Source: Rothia aeria (GTDB lineage: Bacteria > Actinomycetota > Actinomycetes > Actinomycetales > Micrococcaceae). From it: a stretch of DNA of 64,000 nt. The position numbers and the translations under genes are program-made. Below are positions 19,669 to 29,193 of this stretch, one piece after another (the stretch's first letter is position 1; each line of letters opens with the position of its first letter). The notes under the pieces are model-generated. The model worked only from the letters and a program-made list of their open reading frames with translations. It did no database searches and had not been told where the DNA came from. Location: the NCBI GenBank assembly GCA_002355935.1, contig AP017895.1, positions 496,001-560,000 of the forward strand. The letters run 5' to 3'.

Positions 19669-21053
19669 ATGACGCATAGCGATAACACCCCGACCAGCGG
19701 TGCCGTGAGCACCGAGAAGGAGGCGGAGCCTGACGGCACCGTCACCCGCTACCAGTCTTTTGCGCTGCTGGGGGCTTCTATTCTCGCGGCGGTGGCGACG
19801 CTGGGGGCCACCATGATCGCCCAGCGTTCTTTAGGGAGCGAACAGCTGAAGGAGTTTCTGCTGTTCTGGGCGGCGCTGTTTATGGTCACCGGCATTATTA
19901 CGGGTATTCAGCCGGAGGTGACGCGCGCAGTTGGTGCGGCTCGGCGTGATGGCGTGTACCGGGTGCGTGTGGTGTATGTTGCTGGCGCGTTCGGTGCGCT
20001 CGCCGGGGCGCTGGTTGTGTGCACCGCCCCTTGTGGGCGTCTAAGCAGGTTCCTCTCAGCACCCCGTGGGCGGTGGGCGCTATCGCCGCCGGGGTGTTTT
20101 TTTATGCGTTGCAGGCCATGATGAGCGGCGCCAGCGCTGGGCGGGATAGCTGGTACCTGTTCGCCAGCATTGGCGGGCTGGAATCGGTGGGTCGTCTTAC
20201 GCTGATGCTGGCCGCCGCGTTCACGGTGCCCACGCTTGTTGGTCTTGAGGTGGCCACCGTCGCCCCATGATGCTGTGGATACTGTTGGCGCTTTTCGTCC
20301 CGGGCGGGCGTAAGGCGTGGTCTGCGCGGGCCGACATTGACGTCAAACAGCTCAGCCTGAACCTGATCTGGTCTTTTCTTTCTTCAGCCGCGGCGGCGGT
20401 GCTCATGATGGGGTTCCCCAATATTCTCAATGAGAGCGAGCCGAACCAGGACGAGCACACTAAACTGGTCATGGCGGCACTGATTCTGGCTATTTCTATT
20501 ACCCGCTCACCGATTATGATCCCCTGCAGGCGTTTCAGGGGGTGGCCGTGTCGGCGTTTTTGAAGCAGCAGCACCGCCCGGCGGCGGCGTTCGTTAAACC
20601 TGCGGCGGCGGTTCTGGGCATTGGCGCGGTGGGTGCCGCGGCGGCGTACCTGATTGGCCCCTGCTGTTTAAACTCATATATCCGCCTAAGGGTGATGCGC
20701 AGGCAGCCTACGCCGAGGTAGTGACCGGCACGGTGCTGGGGGTGCTGGTGTTTGCCTCCGCCCTGCTGGCGTTAATGACGCTCTCAGGGAATATGGTGCT
20801 GGCCATTAACCGGCACCGCGCCTACGTGGCGGGCTGGGCCGCGGCGGCGGCGGTTGCTGTTGCGGTTGCGTTCTTCGCGCCGCTGCCTCTGGTGCCTCGC
20901 GCTATTGCGGCGCTGTGCGTGGGCCCGGTGTGCGGGTTCGCGGTGCACCTGGCGGCGATGATGGTTCACGCCCGCTCGGTGCAGGCCCTCAGTGAAGGCG
21001 AGGCGCTGCGTGAGATGCTGGTTGAAAACACCGTGCGGGGCGAAACCCACTAG
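19669..21053 (+). CDS. Polysaccharide flippase-like membrane protein (four frameshifts)
   Basis: A multi-helix membrane protein of about 462 residues, best read as a Wzx/MATE-type exporter that flips lipid-linked glycans. The raw frame breaks four times, every time at a CCCC run: 20027-20030, 20263-20266, 20521-20524 and 20658-20661. Adding one C at each gives one uninterrupted protein, for example VVCTAPLWASKQVPLS, VATVAPMMLWILLALF, SPIMIPLQAFQGVAVS and YLIGPLLFKLIYPP. Starts at ATG 19669 or GTG 19666. Genuine inactivation by four independent but identical-type events is unlikely. The family call rests on topology and context. Confidence 0.65.
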
Positions 21054-21180
21054 CGCCTTGGCGCGCGGGGAGCCGGGGCCTCCCGCTAAGAAGAGACGCA
21101 CCTGTGTGCCGTGAGTTTTTGCTCAACGATAACCTGTCCCTAGCCGATGAGCTGAGGCACCCCCGTGCCGTGAGCTTTTC

Positions 21181-22440
21181 TTACCGGATAGGGGGCAGTA
21201 CGGGGTGCGCTGCGGGTTTTACACGGTTCGTATCAGCGGTTGCCGGGGTGCCCTGCGGTTCAGGTTCAGGGGTTTTAGGCGCACAGGGTGCGGCGGCGGA
21301 CTGCGGTGCGGCGCGTTTGGCCCCCGTAACCACGGGGTGCCGTGCCAGGTTCATGGCGGGTTTCTCCACGAGTTTCCACGAAAGCCAGGCAACCCCGAAA
21401 GTCAGCACCACATCCAGCACAATATTGGCGGCAAGACCTAAGGATACGCTGCCTAGCAGAACCAGGATCTGCTGCACCGGCCAGGCGTAAACGTACACAC
21501 CGTAGGAGATATCGTTGGTGCGCCCCAGTGGAATGTTCATGACGCATCCGAGGGTTATCACACCGTACGCGAGAATCAGCTGGGTCCACTGCATGATGTT
21601 GGCGTGCGGCACCAGCCAGGTGAAGTAGAACCCGGCGGCGGTGCACACCACGGCGGCCACCGCAGAAATAATGGGGTAAATTTTGATGCGCCGGCTGAGC
21701 ATATAGAGCAGAGAACCCGCAAAGAAGAAAGGGTATAGGCGCGCTGAAGCGTTCAAATCGCGCGGGTGCATACCGAACGCCTGGCTCATGAAGTCATACC
21801 CCAAGTACTGGTTGCACAGGTAGTAGCTGAGGCTTATGGCATACGCCAGCGGAATAAAAACCTTCAGGTGCTTGCGAACAAACGGCAGGTAAAACAGCGG
21901 AAGCAGAAGCAGGTAGCAGAAAAACTCGTATTCTAGGGTCCAGACTGAGCCGTTCCAGGAGGGGCTGTCAAAGGGAACATTGGCGGGGCCGCCGAAGAGC
22001 GGGTACTGCAGCGCCATCAGGTCATAGTTTCTGCGGATGTAGCTGATAGCGTCTGCCCAGTTCCAGCCGGTTGCGGCGTGCCCGGTGAGTATTGAAAGCG
22101 GCCCGCCGATTGCGACCACGAAAAGCAGCGAAGCCCAAAACCCCGGAAAAATGCGGAGCACACGTTTCACAAGGTACGACCCGGCGCCACTGCGGTAGGC
22201 GCTGTGGGCGATTAAGAACCCCGAAATGCAGAAGAAAGCGTTAACCGCGAAATCTCCGAACACATAGAACTCGTGCAGCAGCGGGTGAGCATCAACCTTC
22301 GCCCCCATCACAATGTACGGTGTGTGCGAGAGAATAACGAACGAGGCGAGGACTAGTCTTAGGAAGTTGAGCGAATTCGCACGCTCAAAGACCGCTTCAT
22401 AGAGCGTGGGGTATCGTCTGACGGCATGATGATGCGGCAC
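21181..22440 (-). CDS. Acyltransferase family 3 membrane protein
   Basis: About 419 residues with ten to eleven membrane helices, of the OafA/NolL-type acyltransferase 3 family that O-acetylates or otherwise acylates surface sugars. It shows the family opening NSLNFLRLVLASFVILSH with the catalytic-type His, then FAVNAFFCISGFLIAHS. I prefer the GTG at 22440, seven bases after CAGGAG, over an upstream GTG at 22497 without a ribosome site. The C-terminal 50 residues are Ala/Pro-rich. It is convergent with the flippase and may decorate the polymer made by this region. Confidence 0.8.
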   Translation of the reverse strand: MPHHHAVRRYPTLYEAVFERANSLNFLRLVLASFVILSHTPYIVMGAKVDAHPLLHEFYVFGDFAVNAFFCISGFLIAHSAYRSGAGSYLVKRVLRIFPGFWASLLFVVAIGGPLSILTGHAATGWNWADAISYIRRNYDLMALQYPLFGGPANVPFDSPSWNGSVWTLEYEFFCYLLLLPLFYLPFVRKHLKVFIPLAYAISLSYYLCNQYLGYDFMSQAFGMHPRDLNASARLYPFFFAGSLLYMLSRRIKIYPIISAVAAVVCTAAGFYFTWLVPHANIMQWTQLILAYGVITLGCVMNIPLGRTNDISYGVYVYAWPVQQILVLLGSVSLGLAANIVLDVVLTFGVAWLSWKLVEKPAMNLARHPVVTGAKRAAPQSAAAPCAPKTPEPEPQGTPATADTNRVKPAAHPVLPPIR

Positions 22441-22499
22441 GTGGTTACTCCTGAGCTGAGATTGGTCTACTGTGACCGTGTGAGTGAGTGCTTCCACCT

Positions 22500-22989
22500 A
22501 GAGTTTATCGCAAGGGGTAGCTATCAGCGGGTAAGGTGAGCCCTTATGACGAAAGATAAAGAAAATAAACGGGCGGTTCTGCCTCATGTGCCAGCTGTGT
22601 TAGACAGGGTGTGAAGAGGCGGGGCCGCACACTGCCCCCTAATGGCGGCCCCGCTCCGTCGTGTTGCGTGGCTGACCTGTCGACTCAGGTCTGCATATTT
22701 ATCAGCAAGTTCCCGGCGCCTCAGGTTGTGCTTAGGCTGTACCGGGGCTATGGTGGGCGGGGTAAAACACCTAGTCAGAGCCTAGTATGCGGGGAGCTGG
22801 GGTGCCAGTAATGAGTGTTCCACTGCCTCTTGGAGTTTTTCTAATTTTCAGGTTAAGGTTTAAAAATAATGTATATGTTCACGCCGAAGGGGTAACTGCA
22901 CAGTATTCCTGGCACGCTTTACCACTGTAATCTTCTCTGGCGTTGTGGGGGTACTGGGGCTGACTTTATCTAGGCGAGGTGGCGTATTA
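22500..22989. other. Intergenic region, tiny open frame only
   Basis: About 490 bp between the acyltransferase start and a small membrane-protein gene. A 22-codon frame at 22546-22614 (MTKDKENKRAVLPH...) follows AAGGTGAG, which could mark the start of a decayed or frameshifted gene, but I cannot extend it into anything recognisable. Nothing else supported. Confidence 0.3.
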
Positions 22990-23379
22990 ATGACTAATGT
23001 GATGAAAAAGGACAACGGTTCTTCCCGTGCGGCTTTAGGCCTAATGGCCGTGGCCATTGTGGCGTTGGCTGCTACCGGCTGGATAGCCGCAGTTGTCACA
23101 TCGGATGATCCTGGAATCAGTCGGTTAGAGCCATGGTGGCGAGGATTTTCTGCTATTTCTGTGCTGCTGGCCTTGTTGTGGGCTGCGCATATCTTTCTAT
23201 CGCGCCGTGTTCCGCTCATTGGCTCAATAGGTCTGGCGGTCGCATCCATGATAATCATGGTCTACGGTGTTGCGTTCTTCCGGCCTCTCGGCTGGGGGGA
23301 GCTCCTGTGGGTGGTGGTGGCGCTATTCCTGTTGATTGCTCTGGTGAAACTCCTAGAGCCTGACGCGCCCGCCCGCTGA
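22990..23379 (+). CDS. Small four-helix membrane protein, unknown function
   Basis: A 129-residue hydrophobic protein that I do not recognise. The ATG at 22990 follows GCGAGGTGG; an upstream GTG at 22945 has no ribosome site. Helices span about residues 14-38, 50-66, 75-95 and 100-120, separated by short loops, and the C terminus is EPDAPAR. It sits between two divergently placed acyltransferase genes, so a link to surface polysaccharide is possible but untested. Confidence 0.55.
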   Translation: MTNVMKKDNGSSRAALGLMAVAIVALAATGWIAAVVTSDDPGISRLEPWWRGFSAISVLLALLWAAHIFLSRRVPLIGSIGLAVASMIIMVYGVAFFRPLGWGELLWVVVALFLLIALVKLLEPDAPAR

Positions 23380-23456
23380 TCGTGCAGCCCCTGTAGACGC
23401 CATGTTGGGTTCTGGGCTGGCTCAGCATTTACCGTGTTCTAGAAAGGCCGCATCGA

Positions 23457-24581
23457 TCAGGGCAGGATCCAGCGGCGTACCGGCGGGATAAGCCGCAGCG
23501 CCCAGACAGTCACCACGGATAGGGCCCACACGAGGAGCGTGTAGGGAATCTCCCACCGCACATCGGTGAGAGGGAATTGAAGGGTGTGCAGTATCTGGAT
23601 GAGCAGCAGGTGCACCAGGTAGATCCCGAAGGTGAGCGCGGCAAGCTTCTTCAAAATGCCCTGTGTGGTGGGTGAAGCCCGGTTGATACGCGAATATTTA
23701 CAGAACACTAAGACTGCGCTCGCCCACAGGATGAGCGGTATCGACAGGTACTCACGCGCCAATGGTTTAAGGGCGGGGTGCTCCGCAATCAGGTAGGCGC
23801 CGCCAAGAATGTAGCCCGCTAAACCTGCCGCGCCCAGCGCATAAATGACCAGACGCCACCTGCGGGAAAGTTCCGTGTGGGCGAGCGCGTACCCGAGGAG
23901 GCAGAACCCAAGATACCCGGTGAGAGGCGCAATAAATTCGGGCATAACCCGGGGGTTTATGAGGTGGGCGGCGTGGGTGAGTACCGGAAGGAGCAGACCC
24001 AATACCGCCATGAGCCACAGGAACTTGGTGCGTGAGGCGGGTGCCTGGTTCTGCCAGGCACCGTGTATGGCGTAGGAGAAAATTGGGAGCGCCAGGTATA
24101 CCCCCACCAGGGCCTCAAGATACCAGAAGGTGGCGGCTTCAGAGCTGGGGGCCAGCAGCGTTCGCAGAATCTGGTGGGCATCAGGGAATGGGGTGGAGTC
24201 CGTCCAGATGTGGGCAAATAGGTAGATTTGTGCCCACAGAATCATGGGGATGAGGATCTTGGTGAACCGTTTACGGTAGAACGTGCCCACAGATTCGCGG
24301 CGGGTAAATTCGAGCAGGTTAATGCCGGTTGCCATGAAGAACAGCGGGACGGCCGCACCCCCGAAACCAGAAAGAATGTTTTCAACCCACCACGCCGAAG
24401 AGGATGGGTTATCCGGGATGATAAAACGCACATGCAGCAGCACCACCCACACGATTGCGACCGTGTTAATGAGGTCTAGGTATACGAGGCGTTGCCTTGG
24501 AGCGGTTTTGCTTTCAGATGTGGTTGTTGGGGGTGCACGGCAGTGACCATTGAGAGGCTCTCCATATTCACGGCGGGGCAT
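23457..24581 (-). CDS. Acyltransferase family 3 membrane protein
   Basis: A 374-residue acyltransferase 3 family protein with about ten helices; the N-terminal block RLVYLDLINTVAIVWVVLLH carries the family His, followed by GGAAVPLFFMATGINLLE. The ATG at 24581 has AGGGTGG upstream. An alternative is ATG 24550, preceded by GGAG, which comes into frame only if one base is added to the five-G run near 24535; both readings merge at TTTSESKTAPRQR. The protein probably acylates a surface sugar. Confidence 0.8.
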   Translation of the reverse strand: MPRREYGEPLNGHCRAPPTTTSESKTAPRQRLVYLDLINTVAIVWVVLLHVRFIIPDNPSSSAWWVENILSGFGGAAVPLFFMATGINLLEFTRRESVGTFYRKRFTKILIPMILWAQIYLFAHIWTDSTPFPDAHQILRTLLAPSSEAATFWYLEALVGVYLALPIFSYAIHGAWQNQAPASRTKFLWLMAVLGLLLPVLTHAAHLINPRVMPEFIAPLTGYLGFCLLGYALAHTELSRRWRLVIYALGAAGLAGYILGGAYLIAEHPALKPLAREYLSIPLILWASAVLVFCKYSRINRASPTTQGILKKLAALTFGIYLVHLLLIQILHTLQFPLTDVRWEIPYTLLVWALSVVTVWALRLIPPVRRWILP

Positions 24582-24732
24582 ATGTCATACCACCCTATCA
24601 AAGGGGCGGTTAGCACGTCCCGTGAACGCGCTGAGCCGAACTATATCCCGTTAAAAAACCACTCGGTTGCCTTAGAGAACGCAAATACCGCCACACCTGT
24701 GCTGCTCAGCATCCCAGCTGAGGCCGCGTGCT

Positions 24733-25718
24733 CTATAGCCCGTAGGTTCGTTTAACGTATGCCCCGTACAGCACCCGGTAGAGAGCCGGAGAGATTTTCA
24801 GGAGCGCGCCAGCAGCCCCATATATCACGCGGGTTTGTACGGTATCAAAAACCTGCGACCAGGAGAACTCAGACCTGCACTTTTTAATAACAGCTTCCGC
24901 ATCAGGGCCACCAACGATGAGCGCCTGCTGAGCGTTATTGAGGAAAGTGAGTACATGGGAGGTAGACATGGCTTTTCGGCCGCGCGGGCTGGATGTCAGC
25001 CCACCAGCGGCGTCCCGCAGGTACGCAACAAGCCGCACGCTCTCGTCAACGGGGGTGATTCGACCCCAAGTGAGGCCACCGGCATCAACTGTGTAATCGT
25101 ACAGAAAGTCGCTAATGGTCACTACCTGTTGCGCGTTGGTGAAGGCCGCCGTGACAAAGTAGGCGTCTTCGGCGCGGTGAATATCGTGAGGGAACCGCGT
25201 TTTGGCAATAGTGCTGGTGCGAAAAATCTTATCCCACAGGTAGGGGGTCATGCGGTCTTCAAGAAGTTTAAGCGCGGCCTCTTCGCCCCTGAACGCCCCG
25301 AGAGGAAAACGCCTTCTGGGGGTGCGCCCTGTGTTTGGGTCAATCAGGGTATGCCCGCACACTGCAATATCGGCATCGTGGGTGCGTGCCGCCTCGTGAA
25401 GTTTTTCGAGGAATTCGGGGTGGTAAGCATCATCTGAGTCGATGAACGCTACCCAGGTGCCGTGAGCGTTGTCGAGTCCTTGGTTGCGTACAGCCGAGAC
25501 GCCCTGGTTATTGGGGTTATCGAAGACTCGGATGCGTTGATCGGGGTGCTGCGCCACGTAGTCATTAATGACTTGGGCGGAGTTATCAGGGGAGCCGTCA
25601 ATCATGACGAGTAGTTCGAAGTCAGGGTCTGTCTGCGCAAGAACAGATTCAATAGCGCGCACAACGGAATCAGCGGTGTTGTAGACCGGCATAATAATAC
25701 TGGTGTGGGGGTGGTCAT
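24733..25718 (-). CDS. Family 2 glycosyltransferase (frameshift near start)
   Basis: About 328 residues, a GT-A enzyme resembling those that extend capsular or wall polysaccharides. Motifs are MPVYNTADSVVRAIESVLAQ, LLVMIDGSPDNSAQ, VRNQGLDNAHGTW and the DSDD metal site at about residue 100. The uninterrupted frame starts only at 25692, inside the first strand. An ATG at 25718 gives the normal N terminus MTTPHTSIIMPVYNT if one base is added to the five-base run 25707-25711. Upstream lies a 30-bp perfect hairpin. Confidence 0.8.
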
Positions 25719-25776
25719 AAAGCTCTCTGTCATAGTAGATGATTCGCTACTCATGCTACCGCATCCTGTGGTGGCT

Positions 25777-25845
25777 CTATCTAGAAGACTTTTTTGCATT
25801 CAGAAGCGTATATCTCTTCTGAATGCAAAAAAGTCTTCTAGATAG
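25777..25845. terminator. 30-bp perfect inverted repeat
   Basis: Arms 25777-25806 and 25816-25845 are exact reverse complements (each starts CTATCTAGAAGAC or CTTCTGAATGC) with a 9-nt loop. It stands between two minus-strand genes and probably ends the holin-like transcript before the glycosyltransferase gene. A run of six T/A inside each arm gives a partial T tract. Much longer than a usual terminator. Confidence 0.6.
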
Positions 25846-25892
25846 AACGTGGAGGAGGGGGCAGCCCGGGCTGTGTGCATGCACAGGGGAAG

Positions 25893-26138
25893 TCACCTTT
25901 TCCCTCGCTGTTCGGGACAAGAAGGGCTGTTATCTGTACGGGGGGTTTGCGTGGCACGTTGTTGTAGCCACACCCGCAGCACAGTTATTGCCAGGGCGAC
26001 CCAGGCGTTTACCTGCTCCCCGGTCAGTATTCCGTACGCCTGCAGGACAGTTATCAGTGCAGGAAGAAAAGTGACGAGGTGGCCCACCCATCGCAGACGG
26101 TGAGGGGAATGTTGAGATGTGTTGTTTAAACGTGACAT
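25893..26138 (-). CDS. Small holin-like membrane protein
   Basis: An 81-residue protein starting MSRLNNTSQHSPHRLRW at ATG 26138, with AAGGAGAG well placed upstream. It has two likely helices, LVTFLPALITVLQAYGIL and VNAWVALAITVLRVWL, linked by a short TGEQ turn, then a polar basic tail. The pattern helix - TxEQ - Trp - helix is reminiscent of small actinophage holins; that is resemblance only. It is divergent from an XRE/ImmA pair of phage-like type, which supports a mobile-element origin. Confidence 0.55.
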   Translation of the reverse strand: MSRLNNTSQHSPHRLRWVGHLVTFLPALITVLQAYGILTGEQVNAWVALAITVLRVWLQQRATQTPRTDNSPSCPEQRGKR

Positions 26139-26353
26139 ATTGCTCTCCTTGGTGATTGACATAGTGCGTTCTCTGGAAGGGGGCGGGGCGAACCGGGTGC
26201 TGATGAGCCGCGGGGTGTTGGGCAGGGTGCTGGAGCCAGCATCCAGCATACCCGACTTGAAAGAAAAAGTCATGCATTGCGGTAGAAAAATTCTTGCATA
26301 AAGGGGTGAAAGTCTCAAATATTCGGGCGGTATGCCTGAAAACCCAGGGTGTA

Positions 26354-26384
26354 TGACACGCAAAATGAACCACTCTGTTACACT
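26354..26384 (+). promoter_or_regulatory. Candidate promoter, possibly leaderless transcript
   Basis: TGACAC (26354-26359) and TACACT (26379-26384) are spaced by 19 bp. The -10 ends six bases before the ATG of the XRE gene, and no good ribosome site lies between, so the mRNA may be leaderless, which is common in actinobacteria. Confidence 0.3.
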
Positions 26385-26390
26385 GGTGGC

Positions 26391-26866
26391 ATGGCTATCG
26401 GTGACTACATTAAATACAAGACAGGACTCTCCCAGCGGGCGCTCGCCGCCGAACTCGGCATGAACCACAACGCTATTCAGCGGCGCTTCTCTGGCGCGGG
26501 AGTTATGGATGTGGAAACCCTCGTTAAAATAGCCGACCGCTACAGCCTCGACCTGCTTGACCTCATGGTAGAAAGCGGGCTCATCACCGCCGACCGCGCC
26601 AACTCCCTGCGCGTGGGCGGCTCTATCCGAGACGTCTCCAACGAAGACCTCATGGGCGAAGTCCTGCGCCGCATGAACACCACCCCAGTATCACCCGCCA
26701 CGCCGCAACCCGCCGCAGTACCCGCCAGTGCGCAGCCCACACCCCAGCCCCCACCGGCGGCGGTGCACCCACCGCAACAGAGAACGAATACACCGCCGAC
26801 AACTACGCCCTCGCGGCAAAACGCGGCGAACCCTACGACAGTGAGGAGGGATTCTTCGGTGCCTAA
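26391..26866 (+). CDS. XRE-family regulator (one frameshift)
   Basis: About 158 residues with an N-terminal helix-turn-helix (MAIGDYIKYKTGLSQRALAA, NHNAIQRRFSGAGVMD, about residues 1-55), a short helical region and a flexible Pro-rich linker. In the raw sequence it fuses to the next gene. Adding one C to the run 26748-26752 instead gives an ordinary acidic end, ENEYTADNYALAAKRGEPYD...FFGA, with a TAA at 26864-26866. This is the usual layout of actinobacterial XRE genes followed by an ImmA-type peptidase. It probably represses a target until cleaved by its partner. Confidence 0.65.
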
Positions 26867-27260
26867 CTATGACCCCTACACGCACGCACACGCGCTCGGG
26901 GTAGACATTATCTGGGGAACCCCAGGGCAGGGGATACTCGGCCGTTACGATCACGCCAGCCGCACCATTATCCTGCGGGAAGGCATGCTCACCCGGCAAG
27001 AACGCTCCGTACTCGCCCACGAACTTGTGCACGCCACCCGCGGCGACGAACACGACGCCTGGGACGCCTTATACAGCGCCCGCCGCGAACGCGCCTGCGA
27101 CCTGAAAGCCGCCGAAAACCTTATCGACCCGGTTATACTGCGCCGCGCCGCCGCGTTCTACCCAGATAACCTCTCCGCGCTCGCCTATGAGCTGGACGTG
27201 ACCGACGAACTGCTCGCCATCTACCTGGATGCGCACCCGTTCACCGCAGCCCACGCCTAA
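26859..27260 (+). CDS. ImmA/IrrE-type metallopeptidase
   Basis: A 133-residue zinc peptidase domain of the ImmA/IrrE (M78) type, which cleaves a partner XRE repressor after stress. The motif HELVH (residues 54-58) supplies the HExxH metal site. The GTG at 26859 overlaps the last 8 bases of the XRE gene and is preceded at correct distance by AGGAGGG, strong evidence for a separate, coupled gene and against a fusion. The start MPNYDPYTHAHALGVDIIW is typical of the family. C-terminal region is Ala/Arg-rich and helical. Confidence 0.7.
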   Translation: MPNYDPYTHAHALGVDIIWGTPGQGILGRYDHASRTIILREGMLTRQERSVLAHELVHATRGDEHDAWDALYSARRERACDLKAAENLIDPVILRRAAAFYPDNLSALAYELDVTDELLAIYLDAHPFTAAHA

Positions 27261-27470
27261 CACCCACCTGCCCTGGTTGAGGCACCCTTCACCCTGCCCT
27301 ATCTTCTTCACGGGCAGAGGATAGTAGCCCGAAAGAGGGTATTTTCTTCGCTGCTCGGACCAAATACCCGCTGCCTGCGGAATCTGGCTCGTTGGCCCAC
27401 ACCTCAAGTAGGATATAAAGGACGACGATTGGGGCTAACCCAACTTATTTCAGAAAGAAACTAAAAACCC

Positions 27471-28607
27471 ATGCTTATTCTTGTTGTGAACGCAGGTTCC
27501 TCATCTCTCAAATACCAGGTGCGTGACACCTCCGCCCCCGAAGCAGAGCAGATGCTCACCTCCGGTCTCATTGAAAACATCGGTACTGACGTTCCCGACC
27601 ACGAAGTCGCCCTGCATATGATGGCTGACAAGCTTAAAGACGTTTTGCACGGCCGCGAACTGCAGGCTATCGGCCACCGTGTGGTGCAGGGTGCCGAGAA
27701 ATTTACCCACCCCGTGCTGCTCAACGAGCAGGTGATCGACGAGATCGATGCGCTGTCCCCGCTCGCGCCGCTGCACAACCCCGCGCACGTGAAGGGTATG
27801 CGTGCCGCCTTCCACACCTGGCCCGACCTGCCGCAGGTTGCCGTGTTCGATACCGCGTTCCACTCGACCATGCCTGAGCACGCCTGGCGCTACGCTATTC
27901 CGTACGACCTGGCTGATAAGTACAGCATTCGCCGCTACGGCTTCCACGGCACCAGCCACGAATACGTCTCCCACGTTGCCGCAGACATGCTCGGCATTGC
28001 CCGCGACGAGTTCAACGGTGTGGTGGCGCACCTGGGCAACGGCGCATCCGTGACCGCTGTGAAGGGCGGAAAGTCCGTGGATACCTCAATGGGCTACACC
28101 CCGCTGGCTGGCCTAGTGATGGGCACCCGCTCGGGCGATATTGACCCCTCCGCGCTGACCACGATTCTCACCCGCGACCCCGAGATCGACGCGGAACGCC
28201 TGGATACCATCCTTAACAAGGAGTCCGGTCTGCTGGCACTGGCGGGTTCCAACGATATGCGTAAGGTGGTGGAGTCAGCGCAGTCGGGCGATGAGCGCGC
28301 ACAGTTGGCCCTGGACATGACCGCATACCGCCTGATGAAGTACATCGGCGGCTACAACCTGGTGGTTGGCGGCGCGCAGGCGCTTATTTTCACTGCGGGT
28401 ATTGGTGAGAACTCCGGCGACTTCCGCAAGCTGGTGCTGGACCGCCTGGCACCGTTGGGCATTCGCTACAACGAGGAAGAGAACATGAAGCGTTCCCCCG
28501 AACCGCGCCTGATCTCAACCGAGGATTCGAGCATTGCCGTGTTCGTCATCCCCACCAATGAGGAGAAGGCGATCGCCGAAGCCACCGAAGAACTGGTACG
28601 CGCATAA
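27471..28607 (+). CDS. ackA: Acetate kinase
   Basis: A 378-residue ASKHA-family kinase that interconverts acetyl phosphate plus ADP with acetate plus ATP. Hallmarks are VVNAGSSSLKYQV at the N terminus, GHRVVQGAEKF, VFDTAFHSTMPEHAW, RRYGFHGTSHEYV, AHLGNGASVTAV, DTSMGYTPLAG and FTAGIGENS. No phosphotransacetylase gene is adjacent, though pta and ackA are often paired, so it may work with a pta elsewhere or with phosphoketolase-derived acetyl phosphate. The 210 bp before it hold no gene. Confidence 0.95.
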   Translation: MLILVVNAGSSSLKYQVRDTSAPEAEQMLTSGLIENIGTDVPDHEVALHMMADKLKDVLHGRELQAIGHRVVQGAEKFTHPVLLNEQVIDEIDALSPLAPLHNPAHVKGMRAAFHTWPDLPQVAVFDTAFHSTMPEHAWRYAIPYDLADKYSIRRYGFHGTSHEYVSHVAADMLGIARDEFNGVVAHLGNGASVTAVKGGKSVDTSMGYTPLAGLVMGTRSGDIDPSALTTILTRDPEIDAERLDTILNKESGLLALAGSNDMRKVVESAQSGDERAQLALDMTAYRLMKYIGGYNLVVGGAQALIFTAGIGENSGDFRKLVLDRLAPLGIRYNEEENMKRSPEPRLISTEDSSIAVFVIPTNEEKAIAEATEELVRA

Positions 28608-28683
28608 CCGTAACCTTGTAGCACACGTATAAGCTGCTGACAAGCGAAAGCTGCCGCAGTGTAGCGTGTGCGGCCCCGGCTTG

Positions 28684-28724
28684 AAGCCCGGTGTCTCCCC
28701 GCAGAAGGGGAGGCACCGGGCTTT
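28684..28724 (+). terminator. Intrinsic terminator after ackA
   Basis: AAGCCCGGTGTCTCCCC pairs with the downstream GGGGAGGCACCGGGCTT around a 6-nt GCAGAA loop with one imperfect position, followed by TAAACG. It lies 76 nt after the acetate kinase stop. Confidence 0.7.
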
Positions 28725-28739
28725 AAACGTATAAAGTTT

Positions 28740-29193
28740 TAGTGAATACCCCCGCACTATATTCCGTGGCAACTATGATTAAATATTCTTGAGAATGCTA
28801 TTTTTATTTCTAAAAAATGAATACTTTATGGGTAAAATATTCCATTTTTTACGGTATTTTGTGGTGTAAAAGTAATAAATATTCTGCATATTTACACATT
28901 CTGTATGTTTCGTTATTCCGACTGGGGTGGTTCCCCTAAAGTCGCGGTATGACGGGGGAAAGCCGCCCAAAGCCCCGCGTGAAGGCCCTCTAAAAATATT
29001 TAGTGATACCGCACATAGAATGCACAAAACGCAAAAAAGCGAAGAATTATACTGCTAGACTAAAGGGGTCAGATGCGGCAGATAATGCACTAGGGCAGTA
29101 TCCGCAAGAAAGCGGAACCCCCGACCTCGTTACACTTCATGTATTATCAGCGGCCGCAATAAAAAAGTAGCGCCGATAGATAAGAGAATACGG
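28740..29193. other. AT-rich intergenic stretch
   Basis: About 450 bp without a gene and clearly richer in A/T than its surroundings, with long A and T runs around 28780-28910 (for example ATTCCATTTTTTACGG). Such islands often mark acquired DNA bound by Lsr2-like silencers. It precedes the glycine-rich secreted protein gene and must contain its promoter, though I cannot single one out. Confidence 0.5.

Noticed and set aside
19669-21053. Flippase as a true pseudogene
   Set aside because: All four breaks are the same kind of event (CCCC in place of CCCCC) and no stop codons or deletions have accumulated between them.
22611-22811. 66-codon open frame after the 22-codon frame at 22546
   Set aside because: No ribosome site, composition unlike a protein, no recognisable similarity.
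26391-27260. Single XRE-ImmA fusion protein with Pro-rich linker
   Set aside because: A well-spaced AGGAGGG and GTG mark a separate second gene, and one base added upstream gives the first gene a normal end.
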